From contig NC_088786.1 of assembly GCF_949628265.1 (NCBI RefSeq), positions 2,170,001-2,234,000 of the forward strand: DNA of 64,000 nt, given 5' to 3'. The position numbers and the translations under genes are program-made. Position 1 is the stretch's first letter, and every line of letters begins with the position of its first letter. The stretch comes from Cloeon dipterum (taxonomy: Eukaryota; Arthropoda; Insecta; Ephemeroptera; Baetidae). Shown here in pieces: positions 1 to 11,832 of the stretch. The notes beneath the pieces were generated by a model. That model was not told the origin of the DNA and searched no databases. It worked only from the letters and a program-made list of their open reading frames with translations.

Positions 1-639
1 GACAAATTCTTATTTTTATTTAATGTCGTTTTTGTGTCTTTCTCTCTGCGTTGATTTTCCAACTCGAAAACACGATCCATTACATAACGCGTACAGTACA
101 TAAAGTGCCGCCTTTGACGGACACGGTGGATGCACTATCTGCTAAATGGAGTCAGCTATAGACAGGTGTTGATGACGCGCTCAAAATTTATTGCAGCATC
201 AGCGCTGAAAGTGTTTCCGAGGAAAATCAGAAAAGGATTTGCTGCCGGCTTTTAAAAAAGTGACCTGGTATAAATCTATCAGGAATTTTCATCTGCATGA
301 CAAATGCCGCGTCGTGTGGCAAAATATTTTCGACGGCATCAATCTTGGATGCACCCGCGGCAGGCAGCAGCAAAACAATAAAAGGGAGCGCAGAGAGGAA
401 AACAATGCATAAATTTTGTGACCTTTTTTACGTCCTCGACATGTATAAAAATTCTATCGTCCAAAAATGAAAACAAACAAAATTTGGCCGGAGCCGAGTG
501 GCTCGACAAGACTCTCTTTCTCTTCGGTATTTTTCTCCAACCCGCATATTCTTCATGCAAATTTTGTTTTTCGATGAAACCCAAGGGAAGAGGCGCGACG
601 GCATCTTTTCCTGCCCTCTCCGGTCCGCAAAAACGAACT

Positions 640-641
<2 letters not shown>

Positions 642-707
<66 letters not shown>
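642..707. repeat. (CT)n microsatellite
   Basis: About 33 uninterrupted CT dinucleotides. On the plus strand it encodes a meaningless Ser-Leu run in one frame. Such long pure tracts are typically length-polymorphic. Confidence 0.97.
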
Positions 708-710
<3 letters not shown>

Positions 711-3700
711 GGTGATACACTACTTGGTGTCTTTCTCTCTATCTCTCAACTTTCTAACCTCAGGCGCGGAGACACACCACGTAGTAATAAGCGGGCCTTG
801 ATATTGAGCACCGGCACATCATAAATTCATGAATGCCATTTTTGCCTTTCTTCGGTGACGAGCAACAGCCTTTGCTGCGGCTCGAGTGGCCACTCCTGGT
901 CCCACGGGAAAGAAGAGCCCAATTTGCAGCCAAGGGGTACTCGCGCTCAAAACATAACACACGTTCCCATTTGCAATCAGACGCGATTTGTCACGCTTAA
1001 GGGCGGCTTAAAGCAAAGCCGGCCGGAGCGCGACCAACGAAAAGAGCTGCACCGCAATGCCAAGTTGGTCCAGAAAATATTGAGAGGCGGAGGAGAAGAA
1101 AGACTGTTGAAAATGCCGGAAACAAGAATGACACAAAAATTCACACAAAAAAAATTGTCAAAGCATTATATAAGACACAAGTAGGTCAGAGAGAATTTGT
1201 ATTGTCAGTGGGTTCCAAACTCAAGACGGAACAGAGAATAATTAATATTTGAGCAGCACAGGGCCTCGAAAAGGAAATTCTATCCCCAAAGCAATTATTG
1301 CTGTTTGTCGCCCCAAACACGGAATTTTTCTGGAATTGCTCGACTGCGTTGAAACACGAAGAAAGGCAAGAATTCCAATTCGACGGCGCAAATTTGATGC
1401 CGAACGTCGTATCAAGTGTCAAATCGAATAGAGCCCATTATTGTGCGCGTGGCCGCCGAGTATATCACGTGGGCACGCCGGAATGACTCCATTATGGCGT
1501 GCAAGATGAGCAGATTACAATGCCAGATTGATTCCGACGCGTGCTCGGCGTGGTCAATTTTTCTTGCAGAAAAACACCCGATAGAGAGAGATTGGGGCTG
1601 CTTTGGCTGATGTCAAGATTCGCGCGCCACCCCTGCATCAAGCGAAAATTGCACCTGCTATGCGTGCTTCTTCCCTCCATCCCTTCCAGGGTTTTTGTGT
1701 TTATCAAACGGCAGCGACAGCATTCTCAAGTTCCTGCTGCATGTAGACGACAAAACTGAGTTGTTTTACTTCTCTTTGGAACAAAAGGATATTATGACCT
1801 GATCCGGGTGAATATATTGTGTTTCAAATAAAGATATTACGGTGAAGTAATGAGAAGAATCAGTGCACGATATCCAAACAAAAACATAATTATGATATCC
1901 TCTAAATCCAAACACTGAAAAATCATGTGTATCGCTCCCAGTTCTGTTTTTTCGCAAGATATTTGGTCAACTTCAATTCACCATTTTTCGAAGACTCAAT
2001 CTACACTTAAAATTATTTACGTAAGTATGCGGCGGCGCCGTCTTTTAGTAGCTTCCAGCTCTAATGGATTGCCACATCTGGTAAATTCAGTCAGGAAATT
2101 ATTTTTGGTGTCAGTAAAATCCATCAAATGATAGTCAGTATCTTAAATTTGTAGTGTTAAAATTTTTAAGCAGTAGAAAGAAAGCAAGGAATCATTCTAG
2201 CGCTTTTGTGGTGGCACCACTGTTGGTTATAAAATATTACAAAGAGCAGTTCATACATATTTCGTTCAAAAGCCCAAACTCTTGTTGTCTTTTCCTAACA
2301 CTATAATATTAAAAGAAAGTTTGATCGTCTTAAACGGCTCTGTTTCAAGATTTTGCCAAACTCTGACAATCCCTTTGAATTAAACAAACTGCCGAAAGGA
2401 TTGAATTTTTCGAAAACTTTAAAAGAACTAAACTCGCCGAATTCGTAGAAATGCAGACGTTGAGAATAATAATACGCACAAAAGCAAAGTTTGCAAAGTA
2501 TTAGCGAGCAGCTCTTTCTGTGTCGCGCGCGCCCGCTCGTCAAATTAATATTTTGGTCCAAATCCGCGCGCACACGATAAAAAGGCGGCGGCGCCGTGTG
2601 CTTGGTCATAAATTTTAAATGTATTCCATGGCGTCGGTCGCAGTTTGGCGCGAGAACCAAAGTACAAATGAAGAAAGTCTGCTCTTCCAAGCCTATTATA
2701 AATTCTTTTTGACGTTTCGCGCAGTGTGCGGGCATGTTGTGTGTGGCTGTGCGTGCGACTGAAATATTCATTCTCCTAGCTCTGCCAACAAACACACACA
2801 AAGACAAAACAGCACCCACTTTCTTACACCCTTTGCCTCCAGAGTTCTGATTTCAGCAAAAAAATTCGCCGCCTTTTATGGGTAGAGTTTATAGTGTACA
2901 TATACAATAGGGAATAAATTTCAGACGCTTGGCATGCCAGCCAAATTTATTCGAGACGAAATCAACAGAAATCACGGCCTGTTTTTAGATATTGGAGCTA
3001 TCAACTGATCAAATGAATAGGGCAGGGAAAGAAGGCTTGAGGTTGATTTCATATTTTTATCATACCTTAAATATACATATTCTCTCTAGGAGTTGTTTTG
3101 AAACTTTGAATTTATAAAAATTGGAAAAAGTGAATTGACATTTGCGATTCTTTGGAAATTTTTGACAGTATTATTTCGAACAAAGGCTTAACACGTTTTG
3201 CATGGGTCAGAAGTTTAGTCAGTTTTAAACCACACTTCAAACATTTATATTTTAAATTTCACATATATAGGACGTTTTAAAAAACCCCACATCCAATTTT
3301 ACACGTCCCCCGCACCGCGAGCAGAATTTTCAGTTGTGCGGTTGTTTATTTCGCAAAAGCATCTTGCCAGAGTACGCCGAAAGCACGCAATTTGAAGCGA
3401 GACTGAGAGCAGTATTGTTTTCGCAAATGGCAGCGGGAGAAACGAGAAGAAAAATTTGCGGCAGGCGCCAAGAGAAAGTGTGCTTGAACAAGTTCGTCTT
3501 CTTTTCCTCACGCGAATATTGAAGATTTTACTCTTCTCCCGAGTTGGCAGGGCCATTGTATCCCAAGTCAGAGGAAAATAAAGAGAAAAATGGCACGCGA
3601 GAAAAGGGAGGAGGTCGACATGCAAATTCGACGACGTGAAAGCCGCGCGGATTTTGGTCACTGATTGAAAACGGCTGACGTGATTGAATTCCCGCGGGCA

Positions 3701-5998
3701 ACTTGTTGGTGCCTGCTATTTTTGAAGCTGACGTTAATCATTTTCGACCATTTTCATTCTCAGCGGAGGCGGAAAATACATTTTCTCGAGTTAGCTGCTT
3801 GCTTCTTCTCATCCGCGGCACTAGTGCACTTTAATGTTGTGAATTTTGCACGTATTTCGCGCATCCTGCTCTAATTCCGCGAACAGACGAGAGTAAGAAG
3901 TTCTCTCACCCGCGCACCCGGCGCGGAGAGTGCTTTTTTACATAATTTCTCATTTGTTACAAATAGACGAGTGTAGAAATCTTGCTTGGTGTCGTGATTA
4001 CAAAATGCCGGCAGCTGCATTTTCATCTCATCTCGCGAATGTACACTCTAAACTACTTGCTACTTCATGCGTATCGTTCCAGATTTGTCTTTATTCACTT
4101 CAATTTTCCAGTTGCCCTTTTATGGATAGCATTTGTTCGAGAAAAAACTTTGATTGCGAAGAATATTCTGGGCTCCTTTTTTATTTAAAAAAGAAGGCCA
4201 AGTTTCTCTATTCTATTTTTGTTAAAATCCTATTCAACCTTACAATATTACTCCTCTACATTAAAGAAAAAGGAAGTTTTCATGCTGCACTAGAGCGAGG
4301 TACCTTAGGAATGCCCTGTTAATGCTGCTACTTACTCAACCGACTCTAATTTTCTCTCTCGGAAAACTTTCGCATCTCTCGCAATAGTTATAAATTTAAA
4401 CGGCCGATGTAATAAATTAAATTTCATTCCATGGAACCTCTAACATTTGCTCTGCAGCAAGTTTAGAGCTTAAATTATTCACGCGCAACATCATGCTCAA
4501 GTAATAAAATAAAAAAATGCTCGCCTACTGGCACCGCATGAGTAACTTTTAATAGATTAACTCAAGTGAGGGGCGTCGATCGAATTGCTTTTCCTTTTTT
4601 GGGAGTATCGCTTCTCCAAAATGACTTTCAAAAAAGAATGCATAGCAAATCTATTTACTCTCTTATTCAGCAGGAACTCCACCCTCCGCCCGTCCCCACC
4701 GCCCCTCCCCTGTCATCAAATGATGAATGGGAATATTTAAGACCTGATCAATCTGATCAAAGTTGCTCCCGAAAACGTTTTCCCAGCAGCCGAACATGTA
4801 CGAAAATTTCTTCCCTAAAGTGATTTCACTGCATCTCTGCGCATTGCTTGCTTTTCTTTCCGCCGGAATATTTCCCACTCTCGCGCGCGTCCCTTTTCTC
4901 CGCGCGACTCCCCCATATATTCCACCGGTTTTTGTTTCTGCGCGTAGGAATTTTTACTGGAGGCTGAGCAGGAAAGAGAAGAGAGAGCGCATCCTCTAAG
5001 TGAAGAAGCGTTTCCTTGTCAGATTTTATACTCGGAACAAGATATTGAGAGCTCGGGGAGTTAACGCACTTAAACTTATATCCTCGGAGAGCGCGCCTGA
5101 CGCGATTGATTCAAATTGAAAAGTGCGTGGACCAAAAAGCGACACCGCCCGCCTAGCGAACATGCATAAATTTGCATTTTGCCGCTGACTTTTCCCTCTG
5201 CGCCCAGCTGCCGATCGCGACTTATTCCGAACACCCGCCGAGAGTAAATTCTGCGAACGTGCGCAAAGTTGCGCCTCAATTTTTACAGCTTCCAAGAGAG
5301 CGCGTCGCCCCTCTGTCGACGTGGTTTTGAATAAAATTTTCTGACGGTCCAGGTGTTGGTTATGATCATCATCTGAAAGTTATCTTGTTTAGCGACTTTA
5401 GCCAATCCAAGGAACTCCCTTCTAGTAATTCTGAGCTGGAACAAACTTTGAGCCTGTTGATTGTGAGTTTGGGAGAACTCTTTGATGATTACAAACATTT
5501 TAGTTTATTTTTTTTCAATAGAATATTTAACAAAATTTAAGTTATCTTTGTTATTCTACAGTAGAATTCTAACGTAATGATTTCCTTGTTTTCTTGAAGG
5601 CGGAAAATGCCGAACGTTTTTCTTTATTACGCTCCGCTAGTTTTGTTATGAAATATAAAGAAAATCACCGCACAACTATTCTGCTCAAGTCATCACTACA
5701 GTCTATCTACTCTCTGATTTGAAATGCATTCGTTTAAAATATACAAAAAGGTTTCCTCAATGACAGAGTTCTCCTCAAATTTTCATTTAACACAGACAGC
5801 CATTTGTAAATTTTCATCAATGTTGAAATTACCGTACTGACTTTTTCAATGTTTTCTTTCTACACAAAACTGTTTATTTGTAATTATTCCCTATGCTCTA
5901 ATATATTAATTTGCCAAAACCTTACTGGTAAAAATGTTTATGTGAAAATAAACCAGTATTTAAAAGTGAAAAACTTGATGTTGAACAAATCATCCTAT

Positions 5999-6000
<2 letters not shown>

Positions 6001-6062
<62 letters not shown>
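6001..6062. repeat. (AT)n microsatellite, 31 units
   Basis: A perfect run of AT dinucleotides, self-complementary and able to form a cruciform. It creates spurious Tyr-Ile reading frames on both strands. Confidence 0.97.
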
Positions 6063-6064
<2 letters not shown>

Positions 6065-7353
6065 CGCAGAAACAAAAAAGGCTCATTACGTTCAAAGCGA
6101 AATAAGCATTACGCCGTTGATTGTGAGTGAAAACCGCTTCCCTAATTACAACGCGTTTGACTCGGTTATCCAATTAAGCACGGCCGCGAGGTGCGGCTTT
6201 TTGCGCCACGCGGTCAATCTCTTTTGAACTGGCCGCCTCTAAGGCTCTTATCAAAAGGCAGAAAACTGCTCTACATTCACGTCTTTCGCTGCGAAATGCG
6301 TGCGAGCCTATTTTGGCGCTGCGCTAACGAACCACCGCTGTTAACTGCTTTGCAAAGATTCCGCTTTTATTCACTACGCGAGCTGCATTAGCTCAAAGGA
6401 ACGAGCGTAGGTGTGCTTGCTTGTGTTTCCCCTTTTCTTACATTTCTTTTTCGGAGAAGGCATAATGCGCGCAGCGAGATGATTCTTGTTATGTCGTTGG
6501 CGCAAGATAGAGAGAGAAAGAGAGCGATGTACGAGCAAGGAAGGGGGCGAATAAACTTTTATGACATTACCCTAAGAATAAAAGCTTGGAGCGCACATTT
6601 TTTATATTGGTCTCCCTAATACTTTCGCAGCTCTTTTTTGATGTACGGTCATCTGTGTAAAAGTTCGCCGCGTGGCTAGCTGCGCGCGCCCCAAAATAAA
6701 ATCTGAATAATGGCACACACTGTTTGCCGCCGGCCTCTTTTAAGTGCGTTCGCAACGAAACTTACTGCTCCCGGAGTTAATTACGTTTCTAATTTATTCG
6801 CTCGTTACTGAACTGCCGGCAAATGTTGCGGCAAACCTCAGCGAGTGGATGTTGATGCGCTCCTCCAGGCTTAATTAAATGCTCTCTGTGCTTCCATATG
6901 GGAAAAATTGGAGCCGGGGGAGCAGCGTCGGTTGACAGTGGAAATCAATTTTGCCAGAGATTGTTGAAAACCAGAGGAAATGAGGCGTGGAATCAGGCCT
7001 TTCGCATAAAGCTCTGCTTATTACAGTCAATCAATGACGCGCCAGATTCATAGGGCACGAGCGTGTAAGCGAGCGGATGCTTTTAGAGTAATTGAAATTC
7101 AACAAAAGTGCCGGCCGGCAAAGCCAGCCGAGTTTGCCGATTTTTTCTATGATAAAAAGCGAACCATATGTGCTACCGAGAGTAACACATGAGTGGTTTT
7201 AGTCGGCGATCCTTTCAATAATACCCTGCTCTCGTGTTTTGCCACTATGGATTTGCCGTGATGTGGTGCAGCGTGAAAATCACACCGTTAAAACAGATCT
7301 ACGTTTTAATTTGATTATTCATTTATTGATAAATACACATTCACTTGTGCTTT

Positions 7354-9141
7354 CTAATAAACTCCATTGCTGCGGGCCTTTTTGAAGTAGCTCTCGATCT
7401 GCAAAAGCGTCCGACCTCTCGTTTCGGGCAGCAAGATGAAGAGAATGACCGAGCCGACTGCCACGTTGCATCCGTAAAACCAGAAAGTACCGTGGAAACC
7501 CAGATTCTCGAGCAAGAACGGAAAAGACTTGACTGCGGCGAACAACAGCGAGTGCGCGAAGCACACGGTAATTCCGCCTAGCAAGCCGCGAATCCTGGCC
7601 GGGTAAATTTCCCCAGTGAGCACCCACGGAATGAGCAGGTAGCCCAGCGAGTAGCTAATGTAGAAGGAAACAAGGCAGAAAATGGGCAGGTGACGCCACA
7701 GCCAGTCGTCCGATGCGACCGCGATCGTGTTCAGGTAATTGTGCGTGGCCAGGCTGAGCACTGCGGCACCTGACGCGACTCCGGACGCGATCGTCATCGT
7801 GCGCCGGTCGCAAATGGTCATCAGGTAGCAGCCGATCACGTTGCAAAATAGCCTGAGCACCGCGAAACCCACCGCAGCCTGGTCGGCGTCCACCTGCGCG
7901 CCGGTGCTCTCGATGATTTGCACGTTGTAAAACGTCAGCACGGCGATACCTGCGCGAGTGATTAATTTAATTAACAACTATTTTATTCCGGAATTTTCTG
8001 AAACATTACCCGAAAATTGGTACGTGTAGAAGAAAAAAGTGACGAGCGCCAGGGGCTTGAGGGCGGACGGCTGCTTCAACTCGGCCCACTTGCTCGTGGG
8101 CCCCGCGTCGTCAGTTACTCCTCCCAAGTGCGCCAGTTCTTGGTCGATTTCCTGTGCCGAGCTCTCGGGATCCCTGACCCACTGCAGGGCAGCTCGGGCC
8201 TCGTTGCGCCGTTTTTGGGTCAGGTACCAGGTGGGCGTCTCGGGGAGGAAAATTATTTGCAAGAAGACGGCCGACAAAGGTATCCCGGCGCTGAGGAAGG
8301 CGACGTAAGGCCAGTAGAACAAGGCGCCCAGGGAGTAGCCTATCAGGACCCCGAGGGAGATGGCGAGTGAGGCTAGCGAGGTCAAGGTGCCTCGCCGGTA
8401 CGGAGTTGACGTCTTAATGGAAACAGTAATAATAATCGCGTCAATGTTAGAATGCATTTCGATTTTACCTCGCTTGTGTAGACCCTCGCGCTGCCAGCCG
8501 CTATTCCGGTGCCGAAGCCTTGCAGCATTCTCCCGCAGTAAATTATGTACAGGGTTAGATCGTTGGACACGTGCGAGGTGGCGAGTCCCGCGAATCCCAC
8601 CGACAGCCATCCGAGAACGCAGGGAACCGAGAGGAAAACGAGCGCGTACTTGCGACCTCGCTGGTCCATTAGGTACGCACCGAACAGACAGCCGGGCGGG
8701 GTGGCGAGGGACGCGATGCTCGCTGCACGCACTCTTTACATTCGAGATCATTTCAAACTTGTCATTATACCTATCCACGAGGCTTGGTCGTCGTTAATGC
8801 GGAGAATCGAGTCTGCAGCCTTCATTTCGGGCAGAGTCATTGCAGAGAAGGAAAACATCAGGCCAAGATGGATCACCGCTAAATTGGCTACTACGGCGGC
8901 TCGAATCTATAATTTTTATTTTGTTTTTTGCACGATTAGGTCAAAAAGTCTTAAAAGATTACCTCTCTGAAAGATGAGCGAGAAGTGTTTCGTTGAATCC
9001 CTTTTGAAATAAAGGCATCTGATTCACTTGGATGCCTGTATGCAAACGTTAACGTAATTTGCTTGAATACGTCGAAGAATATTTTATAACTTACTTTTTC
9101 CCGTCGGCGCCAAAGGAGACCCTTCTCTCCTCACAATTCAT
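7354..9141 (-). CDS. MFS sugar transporter, facilitated trehalose transporter (Tret1)-like, copy 1
   Basis: Predicted plasma-membrane, 12-helix major facilitator of the SLC2/Tret1 sugar-porter type; the family moves trehalose or hexoses by facilitated diffusion. Exons on the minus strand: 9141-9095, 9035-8963, 8906-8771, 8722-8469, 8412-8010, 7949-7354. All junctions are GT-AG and phases close exactly: 1509 nt, 502 aa. Visible signatures are DQRGRK in the loop after helix 2 (exon 4), PETPTWYL after helix 6, YQFSG at the exon 5/6 junction (helix 7, about residue 300), GEIYPARIRG, and LPETRGRT near the C-terminus. Oddities: the helix-7 motif reads YQFSGIA where the family usually has QQxSGIN, and the helix 8-9 loop reads CDRR where GRR is usual, so the substrate may differ from trehalose. 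Introns are only 48-60 nt. The start (9141) is inferred from an open first exon with a consensus GTAAGT donor; exons 1-2 are the least certain part. Confidence 0.88.
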
Positions 9142-9566
9142 TTTCAAGTGAGCCGAGCTCTCAGAAAACAACTCGGGATCGTGTAGAAAAGTGCCATGAG
9201 CTTGTAGAGACATTAATTTACCTTGTAGGCGGCACAGCGGTGCGGCACACTTATCTCTTTTTTCAGCAAATTTGTATGTATTAGTATCATCAGTTAGCTT
9301 TAGCTGTAAGTAGTGCTTCTTTAATGGGTTTGCGCCATCCTTGCCTGAAAATTAATTTAACGGCGCGAACATTTTGTTGATCAGAAAAAAACGATCTATT
9401 ACGATAACTTATTGCATAATCTTTAATCAACATCCGCCTAGTAACATGCCGTTGCCGAAACGAGATAAAAGCTTTGTTGCTCTGAAACCGCAGTTTGAGC
9501 ATTTACAAATAATATTGCCGTAAAAATTCAATACATAAAAATCAGTGTTTTGTTGGCGGTCGCTTA
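9142..9566. promoter_or_regulatory. Spacer between the two transporter genes
   Basis: This 425-bp AT-rich gap separates the start of copy 1 from the stop of copy 2, both on the minus strand. It must hold the 3' end of copy 2 and the promoter or 5' UTR of copy 1. I see no canonical AATAAA on the minus strand and no clear TATA box, so its parts cannot be placed. Confidence 0.4.
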
Positions 9567-11832
9567 TCATGCAACCTGCTGCGGCGGCGGCGGCGTGCTC
9601 ACGTGCGGCACTTTCTTGAAGCTGCTCTCTATCTGCAGCAGCGTCCTACCACGCGTCTCAGGCAGCAGGATAAACAGGATGATCGAACCGAACGCCACGG
9701 TGCATCCATAAAAGCAGAACGAGCCATGAAAGCCAACATTCTCCATCAGATAGGGGAACGATTTTACCGCGGCGAATAAAAAGGAATGCGCAAAACAAGT
9801 CGTAATTCCGCCAAGCAGACCGCGGATTTTGGCAGGATAAATTTCGCCCGTGAGCACCCACGGAACCAGCAGATAGCCCATCGAGTAGCTGACGTAGAAG
9901 GATACAATGCTGAAAATGGGCAGGTAGCGCCACAGCCAGCCCTCCGACTCGACGACGCCCGTCGCGTCCAGGTAGTGGTGCGCGCCGAGAGACAGCATGG
10001 CGGTCCCTGAGGCCACCCCTGACGCGATTGTCAGAAAGCGGCGGCCGCAGAAGGTCAGCAGGTAGCAGCCGATGACGTTGAACACCAGCCGAACCACTCC
10101 AAAGCAAACGGCGGCCACGCTGCTGTCCACATTGGCGCCGGTGCTCTCCACAATTTGCACGTTGTAGAACGTGAGCACGCTGATGCCTGTCCGAAATTAG
10201 AGCAACTCTATTAACAAGTCGCAATCCGGAAATTTTTTTACATTTTTTCCCATTTATTAAATTGATATTTGGTCCAATCGCCGCCAGCAACCAGAAAGTA
10301 TATGAAAATTTATTTCCTTTTTCTTTTATCTCGCTGAGAAATTGTGATTTAAAAAATTACTCCTGTTTATTAGATATGGAACATAAATTAAGTTATATTC
10401 GAGGGGACAATGACAGTTTATTTAACCTACCTGAAAACTGATACGTGAAGAAATAGAAAATGACGAGTGCGAGTGGTTTGAGGGACGACGCCTTGCTCAG
10501 CTCGTGCCAATTGCTGTGCGTGCCGTCGCTCTCGAGCACTCCTCCCAGGTGAGCCAGCTCGGCGTCGACCTTCTCGGCCGGCAGGGCGGGGTCCCTGACC
10601 TTCTGAAGGGCCAGACGAGCCTCGGCGCAGCGCTTCTTGGTGAGGTACCAGGTGGGCGACTCCGGGAGGTAAATCAGCGTCAAGGTGACCGAGGCGAGCG
10701 GAATCAGGGCAGACAGGACGGCGACGAGGGGCCAGTAGAAGAGAGCGCCCAGCGAATAGCCTATCAGCACCCCCGTCGAGACGCCGAGGGAGGCGAGCGC
10801 CGTCAGCGTGCCGCGCAGACGAGGCGTCGAAATCTGAAATTCAGCGTAATCAGTCGGACGAATCGATATCAAAACACACACACACACACACACACACACA
10901 TTCGGGTTAAAAAGCCGAGGGTGGGGAAAAACGTTAAGAGCTTTTTAATGGTAGACTACCTCGCTCGTGTAAATCCTCGAAGCTCCAGCCACAATGCCGG
11001 TGCCAAATCCCTTCAGCATTCTGCCACAGTAAATTATGTTTAGAGCGAAATCGTTAGACACGTGAGGGGCGACGAAACCCGCCGCTCCGACCGATAGCCA
11101 GCCCAGGATACAGGGAATCGACAGAAAAACCAGAGCAAATTTGCGCCCAAACCGGTCCATGATGAATGCGCCGAAGAGACAGCCTGCTGGCGTGGCAAAA
11201 GATGCGATGCTCGCTGCGGGAATCAATGCCAGAATTATAATGGAGCCTGCTTTCATGGGTGGCAGAAATAAAAAATAAAAAACCACGCCGTCAGTGTATA
11301 CAATTTTCAATAGAACACTTTGCCAACTAGAGAGGCAAATGATTCATTGCTGACAGTAAAAATTTCCCAAATAATGCGCAGAGGCCAAATCTTTTGCGGT
11401 TTGCATTCATTTCCAAAGGTTAATCTCACAAAACATGAGACAAGCCTCTTCTAACAACCTACAAGCAATTAATTTTTAATACCAATCCAAGATGCTTGCT
11501 CAGTTGTTATTTTGATGACTGAATCGTCCGCCAACATCTCAGGAAGTGCCATCGCAGAAAATGAAAACATCATTCCGGGGTGAATGACAGCCAAGTTGGC
11601 AACAAACGCAGCACGAATCTGTCATCTCATACGAGAAACGATTAAAAATATATAGTATCCAAAAATAATTACGAAACCTCTCGGTACGAAGAGATTTTTT
11701 TCTTTCCCAATCTCTCCCTCGATCTGCACAACGTGTGCAACTCAGTGCTCTTCCTAAAAATGGATATATTTAAACTTACATGAAATAATAAATTACTAAC
11801 TCGCTGTAGTCCTTGCTGCCGATCAAATCCAT
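9567..11832 (-). CDS. MFS sugar transporter, facilitated trehalose transporter (Tret1)-like, copy 2
   Basis: Tandem paralogue of the transporter to its right in transcription order, with the same predicted role of facilitated sugar transport across the plasma membrane. Exons on the minus strand: 11832-11801, 11723-11678, 11618-11483, 11213-10960, 10833-10431, 10186-9567. They total 1491 nt, 496 aa, with all junctions GT-AG. Exons 3, 4 and 5 are exactly the same lengths as in copy 1, so the pair arose by tandem duplication. Motifs: DRFGRK in the first loop, ISTPRLRG after helix 4, PESPTWYL after helix 6, YQFSGIS at helix 7, CGRR in the helix 8-9 loop, GEIYPAKIRG and LPETRGRT. As in copy 1, helix 7 lacks the usual first Gln and the Asn of QQxSGIN. 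Introns are longer (59-269 nt); the one between exons 4 and 5 carries a (CA)n tract. The C-terminus ends in a Pro-rich tail (PPPPQQVA). The short first exon is inferred from frame and splice sites only. Confidence 0.88.
10874..10900. repeat. (CA)n microsatellite in a transporter intron
   Basis: A pure CA run inside the 126-nt intron between exons 4 and 5 of transporter copy 2. In the transcript it reads (UG)n, close to the 3' splice site of that intron; no effect on splicing can be judged here. Confidence 0.95.

Larger units (their letters stand above)
1..7353. other. Intergenic region with no recognisable gene
   Basis: I see no coding exon with family similarity in this stretch. Open frames here (the longest is 172 codons at 2301-2819, minus) have erratic composition and no domain motifs. 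It holds a (CT)n tract at 642-707 and an (AT)n tract at 6001-6062. The right end (about 7240-7353) is downstream of the first sugar-transporter gene and contains that gene's probable polyadenylation signal on the minus strand (TTTATT on plus at 7322-7327). Confidence 0.6.

Noticed and set aside
418..801. 127-codon frame with a long Ser-Leu run
   Set aside because: The run is the translated (CT)n microsatellite; the rest has no protein similarity.
2301..2819. 172-codon minus-strand frame
   Set aside because: No start context, domain or splice structure; composition fits chance in this region.
5849..6173. Overlapping frames on both strands with Tyr-Ile repeats
   Set aside because: Produced by the (AT)n tract, which is open in several frames on both strands.
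7978..8778. 266-codon frame read as one exon in the transporter
   Set aside because: It reads through real introns (donors and acceptors at 8770/8723 and 8468/8413); the spliced model closes exactly and matches copy 2.
9658..10290. 210-codon minus-strand frame overlapping transporter copy 2
   Set aside because: Out-of-frame shadow of the last transporter exon.
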